From Ruixingdingia sedimenti (GTDB lineage Bacteria; Pseudomonadota; Alphaproteobacteria; Rhodobacterales; Rhodobacteraceae), in assembly GCF_031432425.1 (NCBI RefSeq), contig NZ_JAVKPH010000004.1, positions 181,135 to 245,134 on the forward strand: DNA of 64,000 bases, read 5' to 3'. Both the position numbers and the translations under genes were made by a program. This document shows positions 34,086 to 42,754 of the stretch, piece by piece; within the stretch, counting starts at the first letter, position 1, and every line of letters begins with the position of its first letter. The notes beneath the pieces are model-generated. The model ran no database searches. It saw only the letters and a list, made by a program, of their open reading frames with translations, and had not been told where the DNA came from.

Positions 34086-35018
34086 TCAATGCGCGGCATG
34101 GAAACTGCGCCCCAGGGCCGCCGGCGCGCCCAGTGCGGCGCGGCCCCGGCCAGAGGAAATGACGACCAGCACCAGGATCGTTACCAGATAGGGCGACATC
34201 GACAAGTACTCGACCGGAAAGCGGACGCCGGCGGCCTGAAGGTTCAGCTGCAACACCGCGATGCCGCCGAAAAGATAGGCCCCGAGCAGCACCCGCCCCG
34301 CCCGCCACGACGCGAAAACGACCAGCGCCAGCGCGATCCAGCCCGCGCCCGCCGTCATCCCTTCGGTCCATTGCGGCACCCGGATGAGGCTGAGATAGGC
34401 GCCCCCGAGCCCCGCCATCGCGCCGCCGAAGGCGATCGCCGCCAGCCGGATCCGCACCACCTTGTAGCCGAGCGCATGGGCCGCGTCGTGGTTCTCGCCC
34501 ACCGCGCGCAGCACCAGCCCCGTGCGCGTGAACCGCAGCACCGCCCAGACCGCGATGACCAGCAGGAGAGAGACATAGACCATCGGGTCGTGCCGGAACA
34601 GGATCGTGCCGATCACCGGCATGTCCGACAGCGCGCCCAGATCCACCCGCCCGGTCGCGGGCGGCTTGATCCCCACATAGCCCTGCCCGATCAGCGCCGA
34701 AAACCCCAGCCCGAACAGCGTCAGCGCCAGCCCCGTCGCCACCTGGTTCGACAGCAGCACCTGCGTCAGCACCGCGAAGATCAGCGACAGCGCCGCCCCC
34801 CCCGCCGCGCCGCCGAGAAACCCCAGAAGGGGGCTGCCGCTTTCCACCGCCACGGCAAAGCCGCAGATCGCGCCCACGATCATCATCCCCTCGACCCCGA
34901 GGTTCAGCACGCCCGCGCGTTCCACCACCAGCTCGCCCAAAGCCGCCAGCAGGATCGGCGTCGAGGCGACCATCAGCGAGGCCACCAGAACCGCCGGATT
35001 GATGCCGCCCAGATCCAT
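34086..35018 (-). CDS. ABC transporter permease (BMP-associated)
   Basis: 310 residues, about eight hydrophobic segments, of the BPD_transp_2 permease family (YufQ-like). LNLGVEGMMIVGAICGFAVAV near residue 36 and GENHDAAHALGYKVVRIRLAAIAFGGAMAGLGGAYLS near 185 hold the conserved EAA-like coupling loop. It should pair with the upstream permease to form the channel of a purine/nucleoside importer. The start is one base after the stop of the other permease, so the two are translationally coupled. Confidence 0.92.
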   Translation of the reverse strand: MDLGGINPAVLVASLMVASTPILLAALGELVVERAGVLNLGVEGMMIVGAICGFAVAVESGSPLLGFLGGAAGGAALSLIFAVLTQVLLSNQVATGLALTLFGLGFSALIGQGYVGIKPPATGRVDLGALSDMPVIGTILFRHDPMVYVSLLLVIAVWAVLRFTRTGLVLRAVGENHDAAHALGYKVVRIRLAAIAFGGAMAGLGGAYLSLIRVPQWTEGMTAGAGWIALALVVFASWRAGRVLLGAYLFGGIAVLQLNLQAAGVRFPVEYLSMSPYLVTILVLVVISSGRGRAALGAPAALGRSFHAAH

Positions 35019-35019
35019 C

Positions 35020-36102
35020 TCAGCCCCTTTCCCGGCGCGCCGGCCGCAGCCGGTATGTCGACAGAAGATCCAGCGCCAGCAGGAAGAACAGCAGCATCCC
35101 CTGAAACGCCTGGATCGCCGCCCGCGGCAGGCCGAGTGTGGTCTGCGCGTTCTCGCCCCCGATATAGGTCAGCGCCATCAGCAGGCCCGCCAGCAGGATC
35201 CCCACCGGGTGCAGGCGTCCCAGAAAGGCCACGATGATCGCCGTGAACCCGTAGCCGGAGGCAAAGCTGATGCTGATCTGCCCCGCGGGGCCCGTCACCT
35301 CGAACAGCCCCGCCAGCCCGGCCAGCGCGCCCGATACCCCCATGCACAGCAGCACGAGGCCCACCGGGCTGACCCCCGCGAACCGCGCCGCCCGGGGCGC
35401 CTGACCCGCCAGACGGATGTTGTAGCCGAGGATATGGCGCTGCAACAGCACATGCGCCGCCACCACCGCGACCACCGCCGCGACCACGCCCCAATGCACC
35501 CCGGTGCCCGCGATCAGTTCGGGGTTCGCGGCGGCGGGATATTGCGACAGGTTGCGCGACCCCGGAAAGCCCCCGCCCTGCGGGTTGCGCAACCGGCCGA
35601 GCGCCATCGCCGCCAGCAGCGCATTGGCGACATAGACCAGCAGCAGCGACACGAGGATCTCGTTGGTGCGCAAATGCGTGCGCAGCAGCGCCGGGATCAT
35701 CGCCCAGATCCACCCGCCGAAGGCCCCCGCCGCCACCATCAGCGGAAAGATGTACCAGCCTTCGGCCGGATAGAACGCCAGCCCCACCGCCGCGCCGCAG
35801 ATCGCGCCGATGATGTATTGCCCTTCGGCGCCGATGTTCCAGATCCCGGCGCGGAACCCGAGGCTGAGCCCGATGGCGATCAGCACCAGCGGCCCCGCCT
35901 TCACCAGCAGCTGGCCGCGGAAATACCACGCGAACTCGCCGAACAGCGGGTCCCAGAATATGGTGCGGATCGCCGCCACCGGATCCTTGCCGAGTGCTGC
36001 GAACATCAGCCCGCCCGCGATCATGGTGACGACCACCGCCAGAACCGGCGTCGCCGCGGTCCAGAACCGCGATGGCGCGGGCCGCCGCTCAAGCCGGATC
36101 AT
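35020..36102 (-). CDS. ABC transporter permease (BMP-associated)
   Basis: 360 residues with about nine hydrophobic segments; BPD_transp_2 family (YufP-like). IWNIGAEGQYIIGAICGAAVG near 90 and the coupling-loop region LLQRHILGYNIRLAGQAPRAARFAGVS near 216 are typical. It forms the transport channel with the next permease. The gene is separated from the upstream ATPase gene by 180 bases that contain a palindromic repeat, an unusually large gap within this otherwise overlapping block. Confidence 0.92.
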   Translation of the reverse strand: MIRLERRPAPSRFWTAATPVLAVVVTMIAGGLMFAALGKDPVAAIRTIFWDPLFGEFAWYFRGQLLVKAGPLVLIAIGLSLGFRAGIWNIGAEGQYIIGAICGAAVGLAFYPAEGWYIFPLMVAAGAFGGWIWAMIPALLRTHLRTNEILVSLLLVYVANALLAAMALGRLRNPQGGGFPGSRNLSQYPAAANPELIAGTGVHWGVVAAVVAVVAAHVLLQRHILGYNIRLAGQAPRAARFAGVSPVGLVLLCMGVSGALAGLAGLFEVTGPAGQISISFASGYGFTAIIVAFLGRLHPVGILLAGLLMALTYIGGENAQTTLGLPRAAIQAFQGMLLFFLLALDLLSTYRLRPARRERG

Positions 36103-36204
36103 GCACCGCCCCCGCCCCCGTCGCCGCCTGTGCCGGACATGCCACCCTCATTCACCCTCTGTCATCCGAACAGAACCGCCGCGCCGGCTCAAGGACCCAC
36201 CCGT

Positions 36205-36266
36205 GTTCATTTTCTGTCCATAAATATCCCGCGGGGGTCCGGGGGCGCGAAGCCCCCGGCGCTGCC
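36205..36266. repeat. palindromic repeat, copy 10, inside the purine transport operon
   Basis: GTTCATTTTCTGTCCAT then AAATATCCCGCGGGGGTCC, followed by the GGGGGC-GCGAA-GCCCCC hairpin. It is nearly identical to copy 13 at 46819. It splits the ATPase gene from the permease genes of one presumed operon, where the hairpin could reduce read-through. Confidence 0.7.
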
Positions 36267-36282
36267 CTCGCCACCGGCCCGA

Positions 36283-37809
36283 TCACCCGACATGATGCGC
36301 CACCTCCATCCCGTGCGCCCCGCCCATCATCATCCCGATCCCGTCCACCGTCAGCCCCTCGGCCGGGCGCGGCGGGGTCAGGCGGCCGGCGTTCAATGCC
36401 GCGAAAGTGTCGGCGATCTCAAGCAGTTCGTCCAGATCCTGACTGATGGCGATCACCGCCGCCCCCGCCGCCGCGCGGTCGATCAGCGCCTGGCGGATGG
36501 CGGCCGCCGCCGCCGCATCCACCCCCCATGTCGGCTGGTTCACCACGATCACCGCCGGATCCTGCGACAGTTCCCGCCCGATGACGAACTTTTGCAGGTT
36601 CCCCCCCGACAGCGCCCGCGCCGGAACCCCGGGCCCCGGGGTGCGCACGTCATAGTCGCGGATCACCTGTTCGCAGAACCCCCGCGTCCGGCCCCAGTCG
36701 ATGAAACCCGCCCCCGTGACCAGCCCCTTGCGCGCCGCGCCCGACAGAAGCGCGTTTTCCGTCAGCGTCATGTCGGGGGCCGCGGCATGGCCCAGGCGTT
36801 CCTCGGGCGCCGCGACCAGCCCCGCGCGGCGGCGCGCCTGCGGCCCCTCGGGCCCCATGTCCACGCCGCCGATCCAGACCGTGCCGGGCGGCGCGCGCAA
36901 TTCGCCCGACAGCGCGGCCAGCAATTCGTCCTGCCCGTTGCCCGCCACCCCGGCGATGCCCAAAATCTCGCCCCGCCGCACCGACAGGTTCACCTCGTGC
37001 AGCGCGGTGCCGAAGGCATGGGGCGAGGCGACCGACAGCCCCCGCACCTCCAGCGCCACGGGGCCGAAGGCCGGGCGTGCGCGGGCGGGGGGCGTCAGCA
37101 GCGTGCCCACCATCAGTTCCGCCAGTTCCCGCGCCGTGCGTTCGCGCGGGATGCAGCTTGCCACCACCTTGCCGCGCCGCAGGATCGTGGCGGCATCGCA
37201 AAGGCTGCGGATCTCTTCCAGCTTGTGGCTGATATAGAGGATCGCGGTGCCCTCGGCGGCCAGTTTCCGCAGCGTCTGGAACAGGATCTCCACCTCCTGC
37301 GGGGTCAGCACGCTGGTGGGTTCGTCCATGATCAGCAGTTTGGGGTCCTGCAACAGGCAGCGCACGATCTCCACCCGCTGGCGTTCGCCCGCCGACAGAT
37401 CGCCCACCAGCCGCCCCGGGTCGAGCGGCAGGCCGTAATCCACGCTCACCGCCCGGATGCGCGCCGCCAACTGGCGCAGGGGGGGCGGGTTTTCCATCCC
37501 CAGGGCCACGTTTTCCGCCACGGTCAGTGCGTCGAACAGGCTGAAATGCTGAAACACCATCGCCACGCCCGCGGCGCGGGCGGCGCCCGGGGCGGCCGGC
37601 GCATAGGGCGCGCCGCGCAGCCGCATCTGCCCCGCGTCGGGGCGCACGAGGCCGTAGATCATCTTGACCAGCGTCGATTTGCCGGCGCCGTTTTCCCCCA
37701 GCAGGGCATGCACCTCGCCGGGGCGGATGGCGAAGGACACGTCGCTGTTGGCCACCACGCCGGGATAGGCCTTGGTCAGCCCCTCGATCTGCAACAGACT
37801 GTCCGTCAC
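36283..37809 (-). CDS. ABC transporter ATP-binding protein, duplicated (sugar/nucleoside type)
   Basis: 508 residues with two ABC ATPase halves. Half 1: LLGENGAGKSTLVKMIYG near 39 (Walker A), DLSAGERQRVEIVRCLL near 144 and LLIMDEPTSVLTPQE near 165 (Walker B). Half 2: IAGVAGNGQDELLAALSG near 290, degenerate at the Walker Lys as usual for this class, ALSGGNLQKFVIGREL near 400 and VIVVNQPTWGVD. This is the YufO type that powers BMP-receptor importers. The start is GTG at 37809, overlapping the xdhC stop as GTGA, so transport and xanthine oxidation genes are translationally linked. Longer frames extend into xdhC and are not real. Confidence 0.92.
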   Translation of the reverse strand: MTDSLLQIEGLTKAYPGVVANSDVSFAIRPGEVHALLGENGAGKSTLVKMIYGLVRPDAGQMRLRGAPYAPAAPGAARAAGVAMVFQHFSLFDALTVAENVALGMENPPPLRQLAARIRAVSVDYGLPLDPGRLVGDLSAGERQRVEIVRCLLQDPKLLIMDEPTSVLTPQEVEILFQTLRKLAAEGTAILYISHKLEEIRSLCDAATILRRGKVVASCIPRERTARELAELMVGTLLTPPARARPAFGPVALEVRGLSVASPHAFGTALHEVNLSVRRGEILGIAGVAGNGQDELLAALSGELRAPPGTVWIGGVDMGPEGPQARRRAGLVAAPEERLGHAAAPDMTLTENALLSGAARKGLVTGAGFIDWGRTRGFCEQVIRDYDVRTPGPGVPARALSGGNLQKFVIGRELSQDPAVIVVNQPTWGVDAAAAAAIRQALIDRAAAGAAVIAISQDLDELLEIADTFAALNAGRLTPPRPAEGLTVDGIGMMMGGAHGMEVAHHVG

Positions 37810-38771
37810 GCCCCCGCCTCCTGCCGCCCTGCCTCCTGCCGCCCCGTTTCCGCCGCCCCGTCGCGCAGCATCGCCGCCGCCACCCCGATCGCGATCGCCT
37901 GCGGATGCTTGCCCAGGGCGGGCTCGCCGATCGGGCAGGCGATGCGCGCGATCTGTCCCGGCGCATGGCCAAGCGCCGCCAGCCGCCCCCGGAACCGCGC
38001 CCATTTCGTCCCCGACCCGATCAGCCCGCAGCGGGCGAATCCATGTGCCAGCAGTCTGTGGCAGAGTTCGAGGTCGAGCGCATGCGAAAATGTGACGATC
38101 AGATGTTCGGCCCCCTGCGGGGCCCCGGCCACCAGATCGGCCGGGTCGGGCGCCGCGCGGCAGGCGACGCCGGGCGGCAGTGGGGCGGGAAAGCGTTCGG
38201 GCGCGATGTCGACCCAGGTCAGGGCAAGGCCGGGCAGGGGGGCCAGCACGCCCGCCAGCGCGCGCCCCACATGCCCCGCGCCCCAGATCCAGACCGCGCG
38301 CTGCGGCGCGGCCAGCGGCTCCACCAGCCAGCCGCCGGCGATCTGCGCCGCGGGCCGCAGCCCCTGCCCCCGGGCGCGGGCCAGCAGGCGGGCGGCGGCG
38401 AGCGGCATCTCTCCGGCATCCCCCAAGGGGCGCGCGATCATCCCGGCCTCGGGCCGCAGCGCCGCCAGCCGCGCCGCATCCCACCGTTCCGCCACCCAGA
38501 CCACCGCCCCGCCGCAGCATTGCGCCAGCGCGGGGCCAAGCGGCATCCGTTCCACCCGCGTGTCGGGCCCGCCCGCCAGCATCGCGCGCGCCGCCTGCAC
38601 CGCCTGCCATTCCAGCGCGCCGCCGCCGATGGTGCCCTGCTGGCCGCCCGTCCAGACCAGCATGGCCGCCCCCGCCTCGCGCGGGGCGGACCCGGCGGTG
38701 CCCGCGACCACCACGCGCACCACCGCGCCATGGGCCGCCACCGCATCCGTCAGGGCCGCAAGGTCAAGCAT
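37806..38771 (-). CDS. xdhC: xanthine dehydrogenase accessory protein XdhC
   Basis: 321 residues. XdhC binds and sulfurates the molybdenum cofactor and inserts it into the XdhB subunit. The N-terminal part has VVVAGTAGSAPREAGAAMLVW and GTIGGGALEW (CoxI-type), with CCGG near residue 85 providing the conserved Cys. The C-terminal Rossmann domain has WIWGAGHVGRALAGVLAPL near 160 and CGLIGSGTKWARFRGRLAALG near 240. The ATG at 38771 overlaps the end of xdhB; a GTG at 38780 is an alternative. The C-terminus has a duplicated GRQEA stretch. The stop overlaps the GTG of the ABC ATPase gene. Confidence 0.92.
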   Translation of the reverse strand: MLDLAALTDAVAAHGAVVRVVVAGTAGSAPREAGAAMLVWTGGQQGTIGGGALEWQAVQAARAMLAGGPDTRVERMPLGPALAQCCGGAVVWVAERWDAARLAALRPEAGMIARPLGDAGEMPLAAARLLARARGQGLRPAAQIAGGWLVEPLAAPQRAVWIWGAGHVGRALAGVLAPLPGLALTWVDIAPERFPAPLPPGVACRAAPDPADLVAGAPQGAEHLIVTFSHALDLELCHRLLAHGFARCGLIGSGTKWARFRGRLAALGHAPGQIARIACPIGEPALGKHPQAIAIGVAAAMLRDGAAETGRQEAGRQEAGA

Positions 38772-41187
38772 CCGCCGCACCCCCCGCCTGCACGCGGCGC
38801 ACCGCCATCAGCACCCGTTCCGCCGTCGCCGGCGCATCGAGCGCCGGATAGACCGACCCGTCCCCGCAGGCCGCCACCGCATCCGACAGCGCCATGAGGG
38901 CAGAGATCCCGAGCATGAACGGCGGCTCGCCCACCGCCTTGGACCGATAGATCGTCTCGGCCCGGTTCGGTCCATCCCAGAGCGTCACGTTGAACACCCC
39001 CGGCCGGTCCGCCATCACCGGGATCTTGTAGGTCGAGGGCGCGTGCGTGCGCAGCCGGCCCTTGCCGTCCCAGACCAGTTCCTCGGTCGTCAGCCAGCCT
39101 GCGCCCTGCACATAGCCGCCCTCGATCTGGCCGATGTCGATGGCGGGGTTCAGGCTGGCGCCGCAGTCGTGCAGGATGTCGGCGCGCAGGATGCGGTTCT
39201 CGCCGGTCAGGGTGTCGATCACCACCTCGCTCACCGCCGCGCCATAGGCGAAATAGAAAAAGGGCCGCCCCTCGCCCCGCGCGCGGTCCCACCGCAGGCC
39301 GGGGGTGCGGTAGAACCCGGTGGCCGACAGGCTGACGCGCCCCTGCCAGCACAGCGTCGCGGCCTCGGCAAAGGCCAGATCCTCGGCCCCGACGCGCACG
39401 CGGCCATCGGCAAAGACCACCGTCTCGGGCGCCACCTGATGCAGCGCGGCCAGATGCGCCGCCATCCGGCTGCGGATTTCCGCACAGGCCGCCTGCGCCG
39501 CCATGCCGTTGAGGTCCGACCCCGAGGACGCCGCGGTGGCCGAGGTATTGGGCACCTTGCCGGTATCGGTCGCGGTGATGCGCACCAGCCCCGCATCCAC
39601 GCCGAATTCCGCCGCCGCCACCTGCGCCACCTTGCGGAACAGGCCCTGGCCCATTTCCGTCCCGCCATGGTTCAGCGCGATGGACCCGTCCTGATAGACA
39701 TGCACCAGCGCGCCCGCCTGGTTCAGATGCGACAGCGTGAAGGAAATCCCGAACTTCACCGGCGTCAGCGCGATCCCGCGCTTGAGGATCGGGCTGCGCG
39801 CATTCCATGCCGCGATCGCCGCCCGCCGCCCGGCATAATCGGCGCGTTCCGCCAGCCGCGCCACGAGGTCGTGCAGGATGAAATCCTCCACCACCTGCCC
39901 GTAAGGCGTAACCCGCCCAGGGCCAGCCCCAATAAAACCTTCCGGCTTCATCTTGCCGGAAATACTCCGGGGGGCGTCGGCTGGTGCGCCACTGGTTCGA
40001 GAACCAGCCGGCGCGGGCTGGCCCCCGGCCCCGCCCTCTCCGCCCGCCGCGGCGTAGAAATTCACCCCCCGCACCGCCAGCGGATCGCGCCCCAAGGCAT
40101 GGGCGATATGGTCCATCACCCGCTCGATCCCCGCCACGCCCTGCGGCCCGCCGAAGCCGCGAAAGGCGGTGGCCGATTGCATGTTGGTGCGCAGCCGGTG
40201 GCTTTCGATCCGCACATGGGGCAGGAAATAGGCGTTGTCGGCATGCAGCATCGCCCGGTCGGCGACGGCGGGCGACAGATCGAGGCTCCAGCCGCAGCGG
40301 ATGTAATGGCGGAATTCGATCCCCAGCACCCGCCCCTCGGCATCCACGCCCGCGCGATAGTCGATGCGGAAATCGTGGCGCTTGCCGGTGATCGTCATGT
40401 CGTCGTCGCGGTCGTAGCGCATCTTGCAGGGCCGCCCGGTCAGCCGCGCCGCCACCGCGCAGGCGACGGCCAGCGGGTTGCCCTGGCTTTCCTTGCCGCC
40501 GAAGCCCCCGCCCATCCGCCGCACCTCGACCCGCACCGCATGCATCGGCAGGCCGAGCGCCTCGGCCACCTTGTGCTGGATCTCGGTCGGATGCTGGGTC
40601 GAGGAATGGACCAGCATCCCGCCGTCGTCCTGCGGCAGGGCGGCGGCGGCCTGGCCTTCGAGGTAGAAATGTTCCTGCCCGCCAAGCTCCAGCCGCCCTT
40701 CGACCATCCGGGGCGCCGCGGCGATGGCGGCGGCCGCGTCGCCGCGCGACCAGACGACCGGGCCGCCCTCGAAATGGCTGCCGGCGGCCAGCGCATCCTC
40801 CACCGTCAGGATCGCGGGGCGTTCGTCATAGGCGACGACGCCGCGCTGCGCCGCCCGCCGCGCGGCCAGATGGCTGTCGGCCAGCACCAGAAACACCGGC
40901 TGGCCGAGGTAATGCACCACGCCATCGGCCAGCAGCGGTTCGTCATGCGCTGAAGGCGCGGTGTCGCAGCGCCCCGGCAGGTCGGGTGCCGCCAGTACCG
41001 CCACCACGCCGGGCGCCGCGCGCACCGCCGACAGGTCCATCGCGACGATCGCGCCATGGGCGACGGTGGCGAGACCGAAACACAGGTGCAGCGCATCGCG
41101 GGGCAGGGGGATGTCGTCGGTATAGCGCGCCTGCCCGGTGACATGCAGGGCGGCGGAATCGTGCGGGATCGGGGCGCCGGTAGTCAT
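38764..41187 (-). CDS. xdhB: xanthine dehydrogenase molybdopterin-binding subunit, with repeat-derived insertion
   Basis: 807 residues, somewhat longer than usual (~775-780). It holds the molybdenum active site that hydroxylates hypoxanthine and xanthine. Conserved segments: QEHFYLEGQAAAALPQDDGG, MGGGFGGKESQ (~240), TAFRGFGGPQG (~345, substrate Arg), GTEMGQGLF and the VGEPPFMLGISALMAL end with the catalytic Glu. Between FYAAAGG and VTPYGQVVED, around residues 380-422, is a Gly/Ala/Pro-rich insertion. Its DNA (39942-40035) is a copy of the palindromic repeat found elsewhere between genes, kept in frame. ATG at 41187 overlaps the xdhA stop (ATGA). Confidence 0.93.
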   Translation of the reverse strand: MTTGAPIPHDSAALHVTGQARYTDDIPLPRDALHLCFGLATVAHGAIVAMDLSAVRAAPGVVAVLAAPDLPGRCDTAPSAHDEPLLADGVVHYLGQPVFLVLADSHLAARRAAQRGVVAYDERPAILTVEDALAAGSHFEGGPVVWSRGDAAAAIAAAPRMVEGRLELGGQEHFYLEGQAAAALPQDDGGMLVHSSTQHPTEIQHKVAEALGLPMHAVRVEVRRMGGGFGGKESQGNPLAVACAVAARLTGRPCKMRYDRDDDMTITGKRHDFRIDYRAGVDAEGRVLGIEFRHYIRCGWSLDLSPAVADRAMLHADNAYFLPHVRIESHRLRTNMQSATAFRGFGGPQGVAGIERVMDHIAHALGRDPLAVRGVNFYAAAGGEGGAGGQPAPAGSRTSGAPADAPRSISGKMKPEGFIGAGPGRVTPYGQVVEDFILHDLVARLAERADYAGRRAAIAAWNARSPILKRGIALTPVKFGISFTLSHLNQAGALVHVYQDGSIALNHGGTEMGQGLFRKVAQVAAAEFGVDAGLVRITATDTGKVPNTSATAASSGSDLNGMAAQAACAEIRSRMAAHLAALHQVAPETVVFADGRVRVGAEDLAFAEAATLCWQGRVSLSATGFYRTPGLRWDRARGEGRPFFYFAYGAAVSEVVIDTLTGENRILRADILHDCGASLNPAIDIGQIEGGYVQGAGWLTTEELVWDGKGRLRTHAPSTYKIPVMADRPGVFNVTLWDGPNRAETIYRSKAVGEPPFMLGISALMALSDAVAACGDGSVYPALDAPATAERVLMAVRRVQAGGAADA
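39942..40035. repeat. palindromic repeat, copy 11, inserted within xdhB
   Basis: The plus strand reads CCGGCTTCATCTTGCCGG, AAATACTCCGGGGGG, then CCACTGGTTCGAGAACCAGC and GCTGGCCCCCGG. Its reverse complement aligns with copies 5 and 12 in order: GGTTCTCGAACC, then GTGGCGC, then GGAGTATTTCCGG, then CAAGATGAAGCC. It spans about codons 385-416 of xdhB and leaves the frame open. It is the only copy of the family found inside a gene in this window. Confidence 0.85.
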
Positions 41188-42602
41188 GCCCGCACCTCCA
41201 GCACGTTCGTTCCGGCGCCGATGTCGTGCAGGAAACAGCGCATCAAGAGGCCCCGCGCGGCCTCCATCCGGTAGTCGGCAGAGGCGCGCATGTCCGACAG
41301 CGGGGCGAAATCGGCCCCGAAGGCGTCGAGCGCCGCGACGATGGTTTCCACCTCCCACGGCTGGCCCGCCAGCGCGGCCTCCACCGCGCGGGCCCGTTTC
41401 GGGATCCCGGCCATGCCGCCGAAGGCGATGCGGGCGGCGGTCACGCGGCCATGCTCGACCGTGATGTTGAACGCGCCGCAAAGCGCCGAAATGTCCTGAT
41501 CGAACCGTTTGGAGATCTTGTAGCAGCGCAGCCGGTCGGGCTGGCGGGGGATCAGCACGGATTCCACGAATTCGCCCGGCGCGCGGTCCTGCCTGCCGTA
41601 GTCGAGAAAGAAATCCTCGAGCGCGATTTCCCGCCGCCGGTCGCCCCGACGCAGGCAGAGCGTGGCGCCGAGCGCGATCAGCGCGGGCGGGCCGTCGCCG
41701 ATGGGCGAGCCGTTGGCGATATTGCCCCCGATGGTGGCGGCGTTGCGCACCTGGGCGGACCCGTAGCGGCGCAGCAGTTCCGCGAAGCCCGCGAAATGGG
41801 GGGCGATGGCGTGGCGCAGGTCGGCGATGGTGGTGGCGGCGCCGACGCGGATGCAGTCCTCGGCGACATGCACGCCGGTCAGATCGGGGATCCCGGCGAC
41901 GAAGGCGACGGGGCCGAGGTCGCGCAGGCCCTTTGTGACCCATAGCCCGACATCGGTCGCCCCCGCGATCAGGCGGCCCTCGGGGTTTCGCAGGCACCAG
42001 CCGGCCAGTTCGTCGGCATTGCGCGGAATGGCGAAGCCGGTGGGGCCCACGGCCCCCCCGGACCCTCCCCCGGACCCCCGGGGGCCCGAGAACGTTTCCG
42101 GCAGGGTATCGGGGTCGTCGTGGATCCAGCCCGGCACCGGGGCATCGGCGGCCGCCCGGGCGGCGCGGGCGATGGGGGCATAGCCGGTGCAGCGGCAGAG
42201 GTTGCCGGCCAGCGCGGTGTCGTGATCCGTCTCGCCGTTCAGGTGGTTCACCGCCATGCCGACCACGAAGCCGGGGGTGCAGAAGCCGCACTGGCTGCCG
42301 TGATGGTCCACCATGGCCTGCTGCACGGGGTGCAGCGTACCGTCCGGCCCCGCGATCCCCTCGACCGTGCGCACCGCCTTGCCGTGAAGCTGCGGCAGGA
42401 ACAGGATGCAGGCGTTCAGCGCCCGCGCCCCGCGCGCATCCGTCACCATCACCGTGCAGGCCCCGCAATCGCCCTCGTTGCAGCCCTCCTTGGTCCCCGT
42501 GAGCCCGCGATCCTCGCGCAGCCAGTCGAGCAGCGTGCGCGTGGCGGGCACGCCGGTCAGCCGCACCGGCGATCCGTTGAGCAGGAATGCCACCTCGTCC
42601 AT
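41184..42602 (-). CDS. xdhA: xanthine dehydrogenase iron-sulfur/FAD subunit
   Basis: 472 residues. N-terminal 2Fe-2S domain (GCNEGDCGACTV near 41), helical 2Fe-2S domain (GSQCGFCTPGFVVGMAV near 100 and GNLCRCTGYAPI near 132), then an FAD domain (LIAGATDVGLWVTKG near 205; IGGNIANGSPIGDGPPALIALGA near 275) and the CO-dehydrogenase flavoprotein C-terminal domain. The linker between the Fe-S and FAD parts carries a Gly-rich stretch (GPRGSGGGSGGAVGP, ~171-185) encoded by G-runs similar to the tail of the palindromic repeats. The start is taken at 42602; an ATG directly before it is equivalent. First gene of the purine block. Confidence 0.94.
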   Translation of the reverse strand: MDEVAFLLNGSPVRLTGVPATRTLLDWLREDRGLTGTKEGCNEGDCGACTVMVTDARGARALNACILFLPQLHGKAVRTVEGIAGPDGTLHPVQQAMVDHHGSQCGFCTPGFVVGMAVNHLNGETDHDTALAGNLCRCTGYAPIARAARAAADAPVPGWIHDDPDTLPETFSGPRGSGGGSGGAVGPTGFAIPRNADELAGWCLRNPEGRLIAGATDVGLWVTKGLRDLGPVAFVAGIPDLTGVHVAEDCIRVGAATTIADLRHAIAPHFAGFAELLRRYGSAQVRNAATIGGNIANGSPIGDGPPALIALGATLCLRRGDRRREIALEDFFLDYGRQDRAPGEFVESVLIPRQPDRLRCYKISKRFDQDISALCGAFNITVEHGRVTAARIAFGGMAGIPKRARAVEAALAGQPWEVETIVAALDAFGADFAPLSDMRASADYRMEAARGLLMRCFLHDIGAGTNVLEVRA

Positions 42603-42754
42603 CATTGGCCCCGCCGCGTTACCCCCCGGGCGCTGCCGCGCCCCCTGCACCGGCCCGATGCGGCGTAAGGCCGATGCTTGACCATATGGTCAGGAAACGC
42701 GACCCCCGCCCCTTTGGCAAGCATCGTTTTGCGCCCGGGGACGAAACGCCGGGA

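Noticed and set aside
34999..40953. A very long plus-strand open frame opposite the purine operon
   Set aside because: It is antisense to five well-supported genes and has low-complexity Arg/His/Pro-rich translation typical of the reverse of GC-rich coding DNA.
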